The notes beneath the pieces were generated by a model that worked only from the letters and a program-made list of their open reading frames with translations, searched no databases and was not told the origin of the DNA. Positions 17,889-26,850 of a stretch of 64,000 bases of DNA are shown piece after piece (the first letter of the stretch is position 1; every line of letters begins with the position of its first letter). A program made the position numbers and the translations under genes. The stretch is from an uncultured Pelagibacteraceae bacterium. GTDB lineage: Bacteria > Pseudomonadota > Alphaproteobacteria > Pelagibacterales > Pelagibacteraceae. The stretch is from the NCBI GenBank assembly GCA_902594255.1, contig CACJLN010000003.1:34911-98910 (forward strand). The letters run 5' to 3'.

Positions 17889-20759
17889 ATGTTACATAAT
17901 TCGCAAAAAGATTTTTTAAAAAGACATATTGGTCCCTCTGAAGAAGAACAATTAAAGATGATTAAAAAATTGGAATATAAATCACTGGATGATTTAATAG
18001 ACAATACCGTTCCTGAAAAAATCCAATTTAAAGGTGAACTAAATATTGGTGAGTCAAATTCAGAATATGAAGCATTAAGAAAATTAAAGGCAATTTCAAA
18101 AAAAAACCAAATTTACTCAAACTTTCTAGGTATGGGTTATTATGGAACATATACGCCATATGTAATCTTAAGAAATATATTAGAAAATCCAGGATGGTAT
18201 ACGTCCTACACACCTTACCAGCCAGAAGTAGCTCAAGGTAGATTGGAAATGCTATTAAATTTTCAACAAATGATAGTTGATTTTACTGGAATGGATATTG
18301 CTAATGCGTCCCTACTTGATGAAGGTACAGCAGCTGCAGAGGCTATGGGTTTAAGTCATAGACTAAATAAAAGTGATAGTAATTTAGTCTTTGTCTCAGA
18401 AAATTGTCATCCACAAACAATTGATGTCATTCAAACAAGGGCAGAGCCAATGGGTCTAAAAGTTCTTGTTGGAAACGAGGATAAGGTTTTAGAACAATTA
18501 AAAGTAGATATTGTTTGTGGAATTTTACAGTACCCTGGGACCTTGGGTGATATTAAAGATCCTAGTGAAGCAATAAGTAAAATTCATAAAAAAAACGGTA
18601 AAGCAATTTTAGCATGTGATCTTCTTGCACTTGCTAAACTAAAAACACCAAGAGAGCTTGGAGCTGATATTGCAGTAGGAAGCTCACAAAGATTTGGTAT
18701 ACCAATGGGTTACGGTGGACCGCATGCAGCCTTTTTTGCAACAAAAGATGAATATAAAAGATCTATGCCAGGAAGAATAGTTGGTGTTTCTGTAGATAGA
18801 CATGGAAATAAAGCTTATAGATTGTCACTGCAGACTAGAGAGCAGCATATTAGAAGAGACAAAGCTACAAGTAATATTTGTACTGCTCAAGCTTTATTAG
18901 CAATTGTTTCAGCAGCATATTGTATTTACCATGGTCCAGACGGAATTAAGAATATTTCTGAGAGAGTATCTCAGTTAGCAAAAAATTTTGCTGATAAAAT
19001 AAAACAGTCTGGCTACAAAATTTATTCAGATTATTTTTTTGACACTGTAACAATTATTACTAAAGAGAAAACTGATCAAATTTTTAAAAATGCTTTGGTT
19101 CAAAAAGTTAATATTAGAAAAGTAAATTCAGAAATGCTTGCTGTTTCTTTTGACGAAAAAAAAAATGTTTATAGAGTGAATCAATTATTGAAAATTTTTA
19201 ATGCAGCAGAATCAATAAAAAAAGAGGATCCCACAGTAAGTTTACCTAATTTACCTGAAAAGCTATTGAGAACTTCAAAGTTTTTAGAACATCCTGTTTT
19301 TAATTCATATCATTCAGAAACAGAAATGCTTAGATATCTCAAAAAGTTAGAGGATAAAGATATAGCTCTTAACAGAACTATGATTGCCCTTGGCTCATGC
19401 ACTATGAAATTAAATGCAACTGCAGAAATGATACCTATCTCTTGGAGAGAATTAGCTGAGCCGCATCCGTTTGTGCCTGTCGAGCAAATGGAGGGTTACA
19501 GAACATTATTTACTGATCTTAAAAATTGGCTAAGATCAATCACAGGTTTTTCTGGTGTTTCACTTCAGCCAAATGCTGGTGCTCAAGGTGAATACGCAGG
19601 ATTAATGGTAATTAGAAAATATCATATGGATAGAGGCGATAAAAATAGAAATATATGTTTAATACCCAGCTCAGCCCACGGAACCAATCCTGCTAGTGCT
19701 CAAATGGTTGGAATGAAAGTTGTAGTAGTTAACTGTGATAAAGAGGGAAATGTTGACTTTGAGGATTTAAAGAAAAAAGCAGAGATACATTCTGAAAATC
19801 TTGGAGCATTAATGGTAACTTATCCATCTACTCATGGAGTTTTTGAAGAGAAGATCAAGGATATATGTGATTTAATTCATAAACATGGAGGTCAGGTTTA
19901 TATGGATGGAGCAAACTTAAATGCTTTAGTTGGAATTGCAAAACCAGGAAATTTTGGTCCTGATGTTTGTCACATAAACTTACATAAAACATTTTGTATT
20001 CCACATGGTGGAGGTGGACCCGGTATGGGACCTATTGCATGTAGAAAACATTTACAAGCGTATCTACCAAATCATCCAGTCGTAAAAGATTGTGGACCTG
20101 CAACTGGAATAGGAGCGGTTTCAGCAGCACCTTGGGGTAGCTCAAGTATTTTATCAATTTCTTGGATGTATATTAAAATGATGGGCTCCGAAGGATTAAA
20201 ACTTGCAACAAAAATTGCTATTTTAAATGCAAATTATATTGCTAATAGACTTAAAAATCACTTTCCAATTTTGTATAAAGGATCAAAAGGTAATGTCGCA
20301 CATGAATGCATTATTGATATTAGAAAGATTAAATCAGAAACAGGTGTAACTGAAGAGGATATTGCTAAAAGACTCATTGACTTTGGTTTTCATGCACCAA
20401 CAATGTCATGGCCAGTAGCTGGAACAATGATGATAGAACCTACTGAAAGTGAAAGCCTATCTGAACTTGATAGATTTTGTGATACCTTGATAAAAATAAA
20501 ACAAGAAATAGATCATATTAAATCTGGTAAATTTGATAAAATTGATAACCCAATTAAAAATGCTCCTCATACTGACACTGAACTTGCATCGAACGATTGG
20601 AAGCACAAATATTCTCGAGAAGAAGCAGCCTATCCAGCTAAATTTTTACGAATAAATAAATTTTGGCCACCAGTAGCAAGAGTCGATAATGTTTACGGTG
20701 ACAAAAATATTTTTTGTACATGTCCAAGTATGGATGAGTTTAAAGAAGACGCAGCTTAA
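17889..20759 (+). CDS. gcvP: Glycine dehydrogenase (decarboxylating), P protein
   Basis: PLP-dependent decarboxylase of the glycine cleavage system in the single-chain 956-residue form. The N-terminal half carries FLGMGYYGTYTP and PYQPEVAQGRLE; the C-terminal half carries the PLP lysine in HINLHKTFCIPHGGGGPG (about residue 702) and SAAPWGSSSI. Both halves of the homodimer-like fold are present, so nothing is missing. The next gene begins three bases after the stop with no room for a promoter, so transcription from the riboswitch operon probably continues. Confidence 0.97.
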   Translation: MLHNSQKDFLKRHIGPSEEEQLKMIKKLEYKSLDDLIDNTVPEKIQFKGELNIGESNSEYEALRKLKAISKKNQIYSNFLGMGYYGTYTPYVILRNILENPGWYTSYTPYQPEVAQGRLEMLLNFQQMIVDFTGMDIANASLLDEGTAAAEAMGLSHRLNKSDSNLVFVSENCHPQTIDVIQTRAEPMGLKVLVGNEDKVLEQLKVDIVCGILQYPGTLGDIKDPSEAISKIHKKNGKAILACDLLALAKLKTPRELGADIAVGSSQRFGIPMGYGGPHAAFFATKDEYKRSMPGRIVGVSVDRHGNKAYRLSLQTREQHIRRDKATSNICTAQALLAIVSAAYCIYHGPDGIKNISERVSQLAKNFADKIKQSGYKIYSDYFFDTVTIITKEKTDQIFKNALVQKVNIRKVNSEMLAVSFDEKKNVYRVNQLLKIFNAAESIKKEDPTVSLPNLPEKLLRTSKFLEHPVFNSYHSETEMLRYLKKLEDKDIALNRTMIALGSCTMKLNATAEMIPISWRELAEPHPFVPVEQMEGYRTLFTDLKNWLRSITGFSGVSLQPNAGAQGEYAGLMVIRKYHMDRGDKNRNICLIPSSAHGTNPASAQMVGMKVVVVNCDKEGNVDFEDLKKKAEIHSENLGALMVTYPSTHGVFEEKIKDICDLIHKHGGQVYMDGANLNALVGIAKPGNFGPDVCHINLHKTFCIPHGGGGPGMGPIACRKHLQAYLPNHPVVKDCGPATGIGAVSAAPWGSSSILSISWMYIKMMGSEGLKLATKIAILNANYIANRLKNHFPILYKGSKGNVAHECIIDIRKIKSETGVTEEDIAKRLIDFGFHAPTMSWPVAGTMMIEPTESESLSELDRFCDTLIKIKQEIDHIKSGKFDKIDNPIKNAPHTDTELASNDWKHKYSREEAAYPAKFLRINKFWPPVARVDNVYGDKNIFCTCPSMDEFKEDAA

Positions 20760-20762
20760 TTA

Positions 20763-22001
20763 ATGAAAATCGCTGTAATTGGTTCTGGTATTTCAGGATT
20801 AAGTGCGAGTTATTTTTTATCAAAAAAACACCATGTTGATCTTTTTGAAAAGGAAGATCGCTTTGGAGGACATTCTTATACCATCGATGTTATCGAAAAT
20901 AAAAAAAGAATTCCTGTTGATATAGGCTTTATAGTTTTTAATCATCTTACATATCCAAATTTAATAAATTTTTTTAATGAAATTGATATTGAAATAGAAA
21001 AAAGTGATATGTCATTTTCTGTCTCTGTTGAGGGAACTAATTTTGAATATTGTGGCAAAGGTCTTAAAGGAATTTTTGCTAATAAATCAAATTTTTTAAA
21101 TATTAAATTTATAAGAATGTTTTTAGAAATATTAAAATTTTATAAATTATGTGATAAAATTTCAAATATTGATCAAGTAATAACCTTAGACGAATTTTTA
21201 AAAAAAAATAAATGGTCAAAAAGTTTTATCAATTATCATATTATTCCAATGGTGTCTGCTATCTGGTCAATGCCCCCATATGAAGCTGGAAAAATGCCTA
21301 TGAATTTTTTTTTAAAATTTTTCCAAAACCATGGCCTATTTAAACTACGTAATAGACCCCAATGGTATACAGTAGCTCATAGAAGCAAAACATATGTAAA
21401 TAAAGTATTATCTCAAATAAGTGGTGAGTATTTTAAAAACTACGAGATAAATTCAATTCAAAGAGTTTCATCGGGAGTTCAAGTTTATTATGGAGGAGCT
21501 AATGAATTTTTTGATTATGATAAAGTTATTTTAGCTACTCACGCAGATCAAGCACTATCCCTCATTAAAAATCCCACTGACCAAGAAATAAAAACTTTAT
21601 CTAATTTTGATTACAAAAAAAATCTCGCAGTTTTACATTGCGATGAGAGTGTAATGCCAAAAAATAAAAAAGTTTGGTCATCATGGAATACTTATGTTGA
21701 TCCCAAAAATTTAAACAAAAGTTCATTAACTTATTGGTTGAACCTTTTACAAAATATTAATTGTGAAAAGAATATTTTTCTCACACTAAATCCTTTAAAA
21801 GAAATTCCAAATGAAAGAATTTATAAAAAAATTGAATTTACTCATCCTTATTATGATCAAAAAGCCTTAGATAATCAAAAAAATTTAAAAAATATTCAAA
21901 ATAAAGAAAATTTATTGTTTTGTGGTAGTTATTTTGGTTATGGTTTTCATGAAGATGGAATAAAGTCCTCTATTGAAATGCTCAAAAACTTAAATGAATA
22001 G
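20763..22001 (+). CDS. FAD-dependent amine-oxidase-like oxidoreductase of the DUF1365/Cfa cluster
   Basis: A 412-residue flavoprotein. The N-terminal dinucleotide-binding motif KIAVIGSGISGLSASYFLS is followed by an E at the end of the second strand (DLFEKEDRFGGHSYT). The C-terminus has the closing FAD contact FCGSYFGYGFHEDGIKSS. Proteins of this type (predicted NAD/FAD-binding, COG2907) are regularly found beside DUF1365 and a cyclopropane-synthase-like methyltransferase and are thought to act on membrane acyl chains. It overlaps the DUF1365 gene by eight bases. The substrate is not shown by the sequence. Confidence 0.85.
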   Translation: MKIAVIGSGISGLSASYFLSKKHHVDLFEKEDRFGGHSYTIDVIENKKRIPVDIGFIVFNHLTYPNLINFFNEIDIEIEKSDMSFSVSVEGTNFEYCGKGLKGIFANKSNFLNIKFIRMFLEILKFYKLCDKISNIDQVITLDEFLKKNKWSKSFINYHIIPMVSAIWSMPPYEAGKMPMNFFLKFFQNHGLFKLRNRPQWYTVAHRSKTYVNKVLSQISGEYFKNYEINSIQRVSSGVQVYYGGANEFFDYDKVILATHADQALSLIKNPTDQEIKTLSNFDYKKNLAVLHCDESVMPKNKKVWSSWNTYVDPKNLNKSSLTYWLNLLQNINCEKNIFLTLNPLKEIPNERIYKKIEFTHPYYDQKALDNQKNLKNIQNKENLLFCGSYFGYGFHEDGIKSSIEMLKNLNE

Positions 22002-22755
22002 CTCAATTTATAACGGCACAGTAATTCATAAGAGATTTAAACCAAAAAATCATTACTTTAAATATAGCGTATTTTCATTATTAATAGATTTATCTGAATT
22101 AGAAAGTCTAGATAAAAAAATCAATTTTTTTTCGTATAATAAGTTTAATCTCATTAGTTTTTTTGAAAAAGATCATGGTGATAGAGACGGTTCGTCCTTA
22201 ATTGAATGGGTTAAAAAAAATTTAAATTTAAATAATATTCAATTTGAAGATATTAAGATTAGACTTCTGTGCTATCCAAGAATATTAGGATACGTTTTTA
22301 ACCCTTTAAGTGTTTTTTATATTTACGACAATAATGAGAAATTAATATCTGTATTATACGAGGTAAAAAACACATTTAATGAGCAACACACTTACATATT
22401 TAAAGTTGAAGAAAATAATAAATTTATTCGACACAATTGTTCTAAAAAATTTCATGTGTCACCATTTATAGAAATGAATTGTAATTACTTTTTCAAAAAT
22501 TTAGAACCTAAGGAAAATATTTCTATTATTATAAATCAATATGATACTAAAGGTAAAATACTATATGCATCTCAAGATGGCAGAAGAGTAGATTTCAACT
22601 CAAAAGAGTTACTAAAATCTTACGTTAAACATCCATTAATGACGTTCAAGATTATTTCTGCGATACATTTTGAAGCGTTTAAATTGTGGACTAAAGGAAT
22701 TAAATACCTAAAAAGAAAATTAAAAATAAAAAATAATGTTACTTTTGAAAGCTAA
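21994..22755 (+). CDS. DUF1365 protein
   Basis: A 253-residue member of DUF1365. Conserved segments are GTVIHKRFKPKNHYFKYSVFSLLIDL at the N-terminus, LLCYPRILGYVFNPLSVFYIYD (residues about 91-112), YEVKNTFNEQHTYIF and KKFHVSPFIEM. The family has no settled biochemical role. It occurs almost always between the COG2907 oxidoreductase and a Cfa-like gene, as here, so a part in modifying unsaturated lipids is the working guess. It overlaps both neighbours. Confidence 0.85.
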   Translation: MNSSIYNGTVIHKRFKPKNHYFKYSVFSLLIDLSELESLDKKINFFSYNKFNLISFFEKDHGDRDGSSLIEWVKKNLNLNNIQFEDIKIRLLCYPRILGYVFNPLSVFYIYDNNEKLISVLYEVKNTFNEQHTYIFKVEENNKFIRHNCSKKFHVSPFIEMNCNYFFKNLEPKENISIIINQYDTKGKILYASQDGRRVDFNSKELLKSYVKHPLMTFKIISAIHFEAFKLWTKGIKYLKRKLKIKNNVTFES

Positions 22756-23933
22756 TGAATATATCAAATCTATCAGATAAGATTGTATTTAATAAACTAA
22801 AAAATTTAAAATATGGTTTTTTAGAATTAAAAAATCATGACGGTAAAAATTTTAAATTTGGAGATCCAGAATCACCTTTAAGATCAAAAATTATAATAAA
22901 AAAGTCTAACTTTACTTTCAACTTGATTAAAAATGGCAGTATCGGATTTGCAGAATCTTATATGCGTGATGAATTTGAAACTGAAAATTTATCAGACCTT
23001 ATAGAAATTACGGCAAGGAATATAAATGAAATTCATAAATTCTCTGGATTATTAGATTTACCTCTGATCAACTTTTTTAGAAATATTTTTATAAAAAACA
23101 CAAAATATAGAAGTAAACTTAACATTGCAAAACACTATGACCTAGGTAATGAATTTTTTTCTTTATGGCTTGATAAAACATTAACTTATTCAAGTGCAAT
23201 TTTTGATAAAAAATCAGAAAATTTGTCAGATGCACAAAATAACAAATATCAAAAATTAATTGATTTAATTCAGCCTAAAAATGGTGATAGAGTTTTAGAG
23301 ATTGGTTGTGGATGGGGAGGTTTTGCTGAATATTTTGGTAAGAAATACGATGTGAAATTAGATTGTATTACCATCTCAAAAAAACAATATGAATATGCCA
23401 AACAAAGAATTCATAAATGTGGTTTAAATGAGAAAGTCAACGTTGAGATTAAAGATTATAGAGACATAAATTACAAATATAATTCGATCGCCTCAATTGA
23501 AATGATTGAAGCGGTTGGACAAAATTATTTAGCGAGTTATTTTTCAACTTTAAAAAATAATTTATCAAGTAATGGAACTGCAGCCATTCAAGCTATCACA
23601 ATAGATGACTCGCTTTTTCAAAGATATAAAAATAAGCAGGATTTTATACAGAAATATATTTTTCCAGGCGGATTTCTTCCAAATAAAAATAGTATTGATA
23701 AATATATATCTCAAAATGATTTGACAATTAAATCTTATGAGTCCTATGCAGACCATTATTCAAACACTCTATCTATGTGGAGAGATGAATTTATAAATAA
23801 ATGGGACTTAATCAAAAAACAGGGATTCGACTTAACTTTCAAAAGAATGTGGGAATTTTACTTATGCTATTGTGAAGCAGGCTTTAAATCTAAAAATATT
23901 GACTTAATTCAATTTTCTTTACAAAACAAATAA
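22755..23933 (+). CDS. Cyclopropane-fatty-acyl-phospholipid synthase-like methyltransferase
   Basis: A 392-residue SAM-dependent methyltransferase of the Cfa family, probably acting on unsaturated acyl chains of membrane phospholipids. The SAM motif VLEIGCGWGGFAEYF is near residue 178. The preceding IAKHYDLGNEFFSLWLDKTLTYSSAIF is the substrate-proximal signature, and YIFPGGFLPN and EMIEAVGQ match the family. Members of this genomic type have been linked to methylated or furan-containing fatty acids rather than simple cyclopropanation; which product applies here is open. Its start overlaps the DUF1365 stop. Confidence 0.88.
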   Translation: MNISNLSDKIVFNKLKNLKYGFLELKNHDGKNFKFGDPESPLRSKIIIKKSNFTFNLIKNGSIGFAESYMRDEFETENLSDLIEITARNINEIHKFSGLLDLPLINFFRNIFIKNTKYRSKLNIAKHYDLGNEFFSLWLDKTLTYSSAIFDKKSENLSDAQNNKYQKLIDLIQPKNGDRVLEIGCGWGGFAEYFGKKYDVKLDCITISKKQYEYAKQRIHKCGLNEKVNVEIKDYRDINYKYNSIASIEMIEAVGQNYLASYFSTLKNNLSSNGTAAIQAITIDDSLFQRYKNKQDFIQKYIFPGGFLPNKNSIDKYISQNDLTIKSYESYADHYSNTLSMWRDEFINKWDLIKKQGFDLTFKRMWEFYLCYCEAGFKSKNIDLIQFSLQNK

Positions 23934-23947
23934 ATAAGAGGTGATTT

Positions 23948-24496
23948 ATGAAATTCTCTAAATTAATCAAATCAATTTTATTGATAATTTCTTTAATCTT
24001 AATTACAAGCTGTTCAAAAAAAAGTGCAATGAAACCAGAAGATTTTAAAAATAAAGAACCAAGATTAATTATTGAAAATTACTTGTCCGGTAACGTTAAA
24101 GCGTGGGGTGTGCTTCAAAATAGATCTGGTAAAGTAACAAGACAATTTTCTGCTGATTTGGATGGAAAATGGGATGGAAAAAAATTAATTCTTGATGAAA
24201 AATTTAATTGGGACGATGGTGAAATTCAAACAAGACAATGGCAGATAACAAAAATTGATGAAAATAATTATGAAGGTACCGCAGGTGATGTTGTAGGAAA
24301 AGCGAAAGGATTTTCATACGGACCAGCATTTAAATTTGAATATGTTTTATTAGTTCCAGTGAAAGGAAAAGAAATTAAAATCACTTTTGACGATTGGATT
24401 TTCAAACAAGATGATCGTGTAGCTATAAATAGAGCCACTATGACTAAATTTGGTTTTAAGGTTGCTGAATTGACAGTGGTGTTTGTAAAAGATTAA
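23948..24496 (+). CDS. DUF3833 lipoprotein
   Basis: A 182-residue predicted lipoprotein. The signal peptide ends in a lipobox, LITSC, with C22 as the lipidated cysteine, and the mature region matches DUF3833 (YLSGNVKAWGVLQNRSGKVTRQF; RATMTKFGFKVAELTVVF). The family is commonly found with the Cfa-like cluster and probably works at the outer or inner membrane face. A good Shine-Dalgarno, GAGGTGA at 23938-23944, precedes the ATG, suggesting independent efficient translation. Its stop shares TTAA with the convergent SDR. Confidence 0.82.
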   Translation: MKFSKLIKSILLIISLILITSCSKKSAMKPEDFKNKEPRLIIENYLSGNVKAWGVLQNRSGKVTRQFSADLDGKWDGKKLILDEKFNWDDGEIQTRQWQITKIDENNYEGTAGDVVGKAKGFSYGPAFKFEYVLLVPVKGKEIKITFDDWIFKQDDRVAINRATMTKFGFKVAELTVVFVKD

Positions 24497-25254
24497 TTTT
24501 TCTTTTGATATTTGGTCATTCTTCCTACTAAACCAAAATAAACTTTACTTGGTAAAAAACTAAATATTTTAAGTAAAATAGTTAAAGATTTAGGAAAATG
24601 AATTTCAAAAACTTTTTTATTTACTAAGCCATCATAGATTTTTTCTGCTGCATATTCGGTTGTCTTTAAAAAAGGCATTTTAAAATCATTTTTATCTGTC
24701 ATAGGTGTTTTAATAAATCCTGGTGAAACTAAACAAACACGTACATTTGATCTACCAAAATCAAAATATAAACTTTCGGCAAGATTGTTTAATGCTGATT
24801 TTGATGGTCCATAACCTGTTGAATTTGGTAAACCTCTATATCCAGCTATGGATGAAACTATACTTATTGTACCACTTTTTTTATCTTTAAAATATTTTTC
24901 CACACTTTTAATACTATTTAAAGTTCCAAAAAAATTCACTTTAAATACATTTTCTATTTGATCTAAATCGATATCCTTTTCTTTTTTGGGATCCCATGTT
25001 CCAGTTGAAAAAAAACAAATATCAATATTTTCATACTTATTAATAATATCTTTAAATACTTCATGACATTTTGATTTGTCTGTGACATCTAATGGAAACG
25101 AGCTAATATTTTGGTGATTCTCTGCAATTTCTTTAAGCAGACTTTCTCTTCTTGCAGATATAGCAACATTCCAACCCTCATTAGCAAATTTTATTGCTAA
25201 TGCTTTTCCAATACCTGTGCTTCCACCAGTTATCCAAATTGTTTTTTTATTCAT
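24493..25254 (-). CDS. Short-chain dehydrogenase/reductase
   Basis: A 253-residue classical SDR: the cofactor motif TGGSTGIGKALA is at residues 9-20, the catalytic serine in SIVSSIAGYRG, and YGPSK carries the Tyr and Lys. Its substrate is unknown. SDRs of this kind often accompany the oxidoreductase/DUF1365/Cfa cluster, so a role in lipid or aldehyde chemistry is possible. It diverges from tspO with 23 bases between the starts. Confidence 0.85.
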   Translation of the reverse strand: MNKKTIWITGGSTGIGKALAIKFANEGWNVAISARRESLLKEIAENHQNISSFPLDVTDKSKCHEVFKDIINKYENIDICFFSTGTWDPKKEKDIDLDQIENVFKVNFFGTLNSIKSVEKYFKDKKSGTISIVSSIAGYRGLPNSTGYGPSKSALNNLAESLYFDFGRSNVRVCLVSPGFIKTPMTDKNDFKMPFLKTTEYAAEKIYDGLVNKKVFEIHFPKSLTILLKIFSFLPSKVYFGLVGRMTKYQKKN

Positions 25255-25265
25255 TATTTAAAATG

Positions 25266-25271
25266 TATAAT
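25266..25271 (+). promoter_or_regulatory. Candidate -10 box giving a leaderless tspO mRNA
   Basis: An exact TATAAT ends six bases before the ATG of tspO, so transcription would begin at or next to the start codon. No clear -35 is seen. The gap to the divergent SDR is only 23 bp and leaves little room for any other promoter. Confidence 0.4.
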
Positions 25272-25277
25272 ACTTAA

Positions 25278-25745
25278 ATGTTAAAAAATAAATTTTTATC
25301 ATTCATATTTTTCCTAATAATTACTTTTTCGGCATCATTTATAGGTGCATTTATTACAATTAATTATAAAGAGCCCTGGTATTCTCAGATAATTAAATCA
25401 AATTATAATCCTCCAGACTGGGTTTTTGCACCTGTTTGGACAAGTTTATATCTAATGATGACCTTTGCTATATGGATATTCTGGCATTGTAAAAACAAAG
25501 ACACGAACACTGTTTACATTTATTTTCTCCATATCATTGTTAATACAACTTGGAGTATCGTTTTTTTTGGTCTTCATCAAATTTTTTTAGCAATGATTGT
25601 TTTGGTGATCTTAATTTTTTTTATAATTGTTCTTCTTTTGAGGTTTAAACGTGTCAATTTAGTGAGCTATTATCTCATGATTCCATATTTACTTTGGTGC
25701 AGCTATGCTTTATTTCTTAACTTTAACTTGTTTCTATTAAATTAA
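25278..25745 (+). CDS. tspO: TspO/MBR family protein
   Basis: A 155-residue membrane protein with five predicted helices and the tryptophan-rich signatures of TspO/peripheral benzodiazepine receptor proteins: PWYSQIIKSNYNPPDWVFAPVWTSLYLMM (residues about 33-61) and the C-terminal LLWCSYALFLNFN. In alphaproteobacteria TspO binds tetrapyrroles and is tied to redox, light or stress responses. It is followed after one base by a DAO-family oxidase and so is probably co-transcribed with it. Confidence 0.88.
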   Translation: MLKNKFLSFIFFLIITFSASFIGAFITINYKEPWYSQIIKSNYNPPDWVFAPVWTSLYLMMTFAIWIFWHCKNKDTNTVYIYFLHIIVNTTWSIVFFGLHQIFLAMIVLVILIFFIIVLLLRFKRVNLVSYYLMIPYLLWCSYALFLNFNLFLLN

Positions 25746-25746
25746 A

Positions 25747-26850
25747 ATGGATGATGTTGTTATAATTGGCGGTGGAATAATAGGTACATCAGCTGCTTAT
25801 TTTTTGTCAAAAGAAGGAAGAAAAGTAAAAGTAATTGAAAGAGATCCGTCCTATAAATCTGCGTCTTTCCCTTTATCTTTAGGTGGTTTTAGAAGACAGT
25901 TCTATCAAACGGAAAATATTTTACTTGGAAAGTTTGCTAGAGAGTTTATTTTTCAAATTTCAGAATTATTAAAAACAAAAAAAAATCCTAAACCTACTGC
26001 AAGCATGGTAACCAACGGATATTTATTGATGTTTGGACCTGAGCATGCAGAGGAACAATACAAAGCACTTGAAAATCATAAAGCTTGTGAGGCTGGAACT
26101 AAAAACATAAAAGGTTCAGAACTAATGAAGTTTTTTCCATATATTAATAGCGATGGGATTGAAACAGCCACCTTTACAGATAATCAAAGTGAAGGGTGGA
26201 TAGATCCATTTATGTTTCATAGTGCTTTGAAAAGTAAAGCAATCGAGTTGGGTGCAAATTTTATAAAAGGAGAGGTAAAATCCATCTCAGAAATTAAAGC
26301 CAAAACAATTATCTCTGCCGCAGGATGTTGGACTAAAGAATTATTAGAAGATATCCCGGTAGAGCCTCAAAAACACACTGTCTTTAGGGTTAAGTGCCCA
26401 AAACATATTCCAGAAATGCCATTAACAGGAGATTTAACAACAGGAGTTTACTGGAGGCCAGAGGGCAACGAGTATTTAGCAGGATCACCCAAATCTGTAT
26501 TTGACGCTGAGGATTTAGAACCTGCTTGGAATGATTTTGAAGAGTTGGTATGGCCTGCTCTTGCTAAAAGAGTGCCAGCATTTGAAGAACTTAAATTAAC
26601 TGGTGGGTGGGCTGGATATTATGATTGTAACAGATTGGATAATAATGCTGTAGTTGGGAAACATCCAAAATTTGATAATGTTTATTTAGCCACTGGATTT
26701 ACAGGAAGAGGCTTAATGCAAGCACCTGGAATTGGTAGAGCATTAACAGAATTAATTACGACTGGTTCGTATCAATCAATTGATATTTCAAATATGGCAG
26801 TTGAAAGGGTTTTAGGAAAAAAAGCAAGACATGAACCTTATGTCCTTTGA
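25747..26850 (+). CDS. FAD-dependent oxidoreductase (DAO family)
   Basis: A 367-residue member of the glycine/D-amino-acid oxidase fold. VVIIGGGIIGTSAAYFLSKEG at the N-terminus binds FAD, ending at an acidic residue (VIERDPS). LGGFRRQFYQTENILLGKFA is the second conserved block, and the C-terminal NVYLATGFTGRGLMQAPGIGRALTELI closes the FAD site. It probably oxidises a secondary or primary amine such as an N-methyl amino acid, but the substrate is not identifiable. It abuts the convergent selO with no intergenic base. Confidence 0.85.
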   Translation: MDDVVIIGGGIIGTSAAYFLSKEGRKVKVIERDPSYKSASFPLSLGGFRRQFYQTENILLGKFAREFIFQISELLKTKKNPKPTASMVTNGYLLMFGPEHAEEQYKALENHKACEAGTKNIKGSELMKFFPYINSDGIETATFTDNQSEGWIDPFMFHSALKSKAIELGANFIKGEVKSISEIKAKTIISAAGCWTKELLEDIPVEPQKHTVFRVKCPKHIPEMPLTGDLTTGVYWRPEGNEYLAGSPKSVFDAEDLEPAWNDFEELVWPALAKRVPAFEELKLTGGWAGYYDCNRLDNNAVVGKHPKFDNVYLATGFTGRGLMQAPGIGRALTELITTGSYQSIDISNMAVERVLGKKARHEPYVL

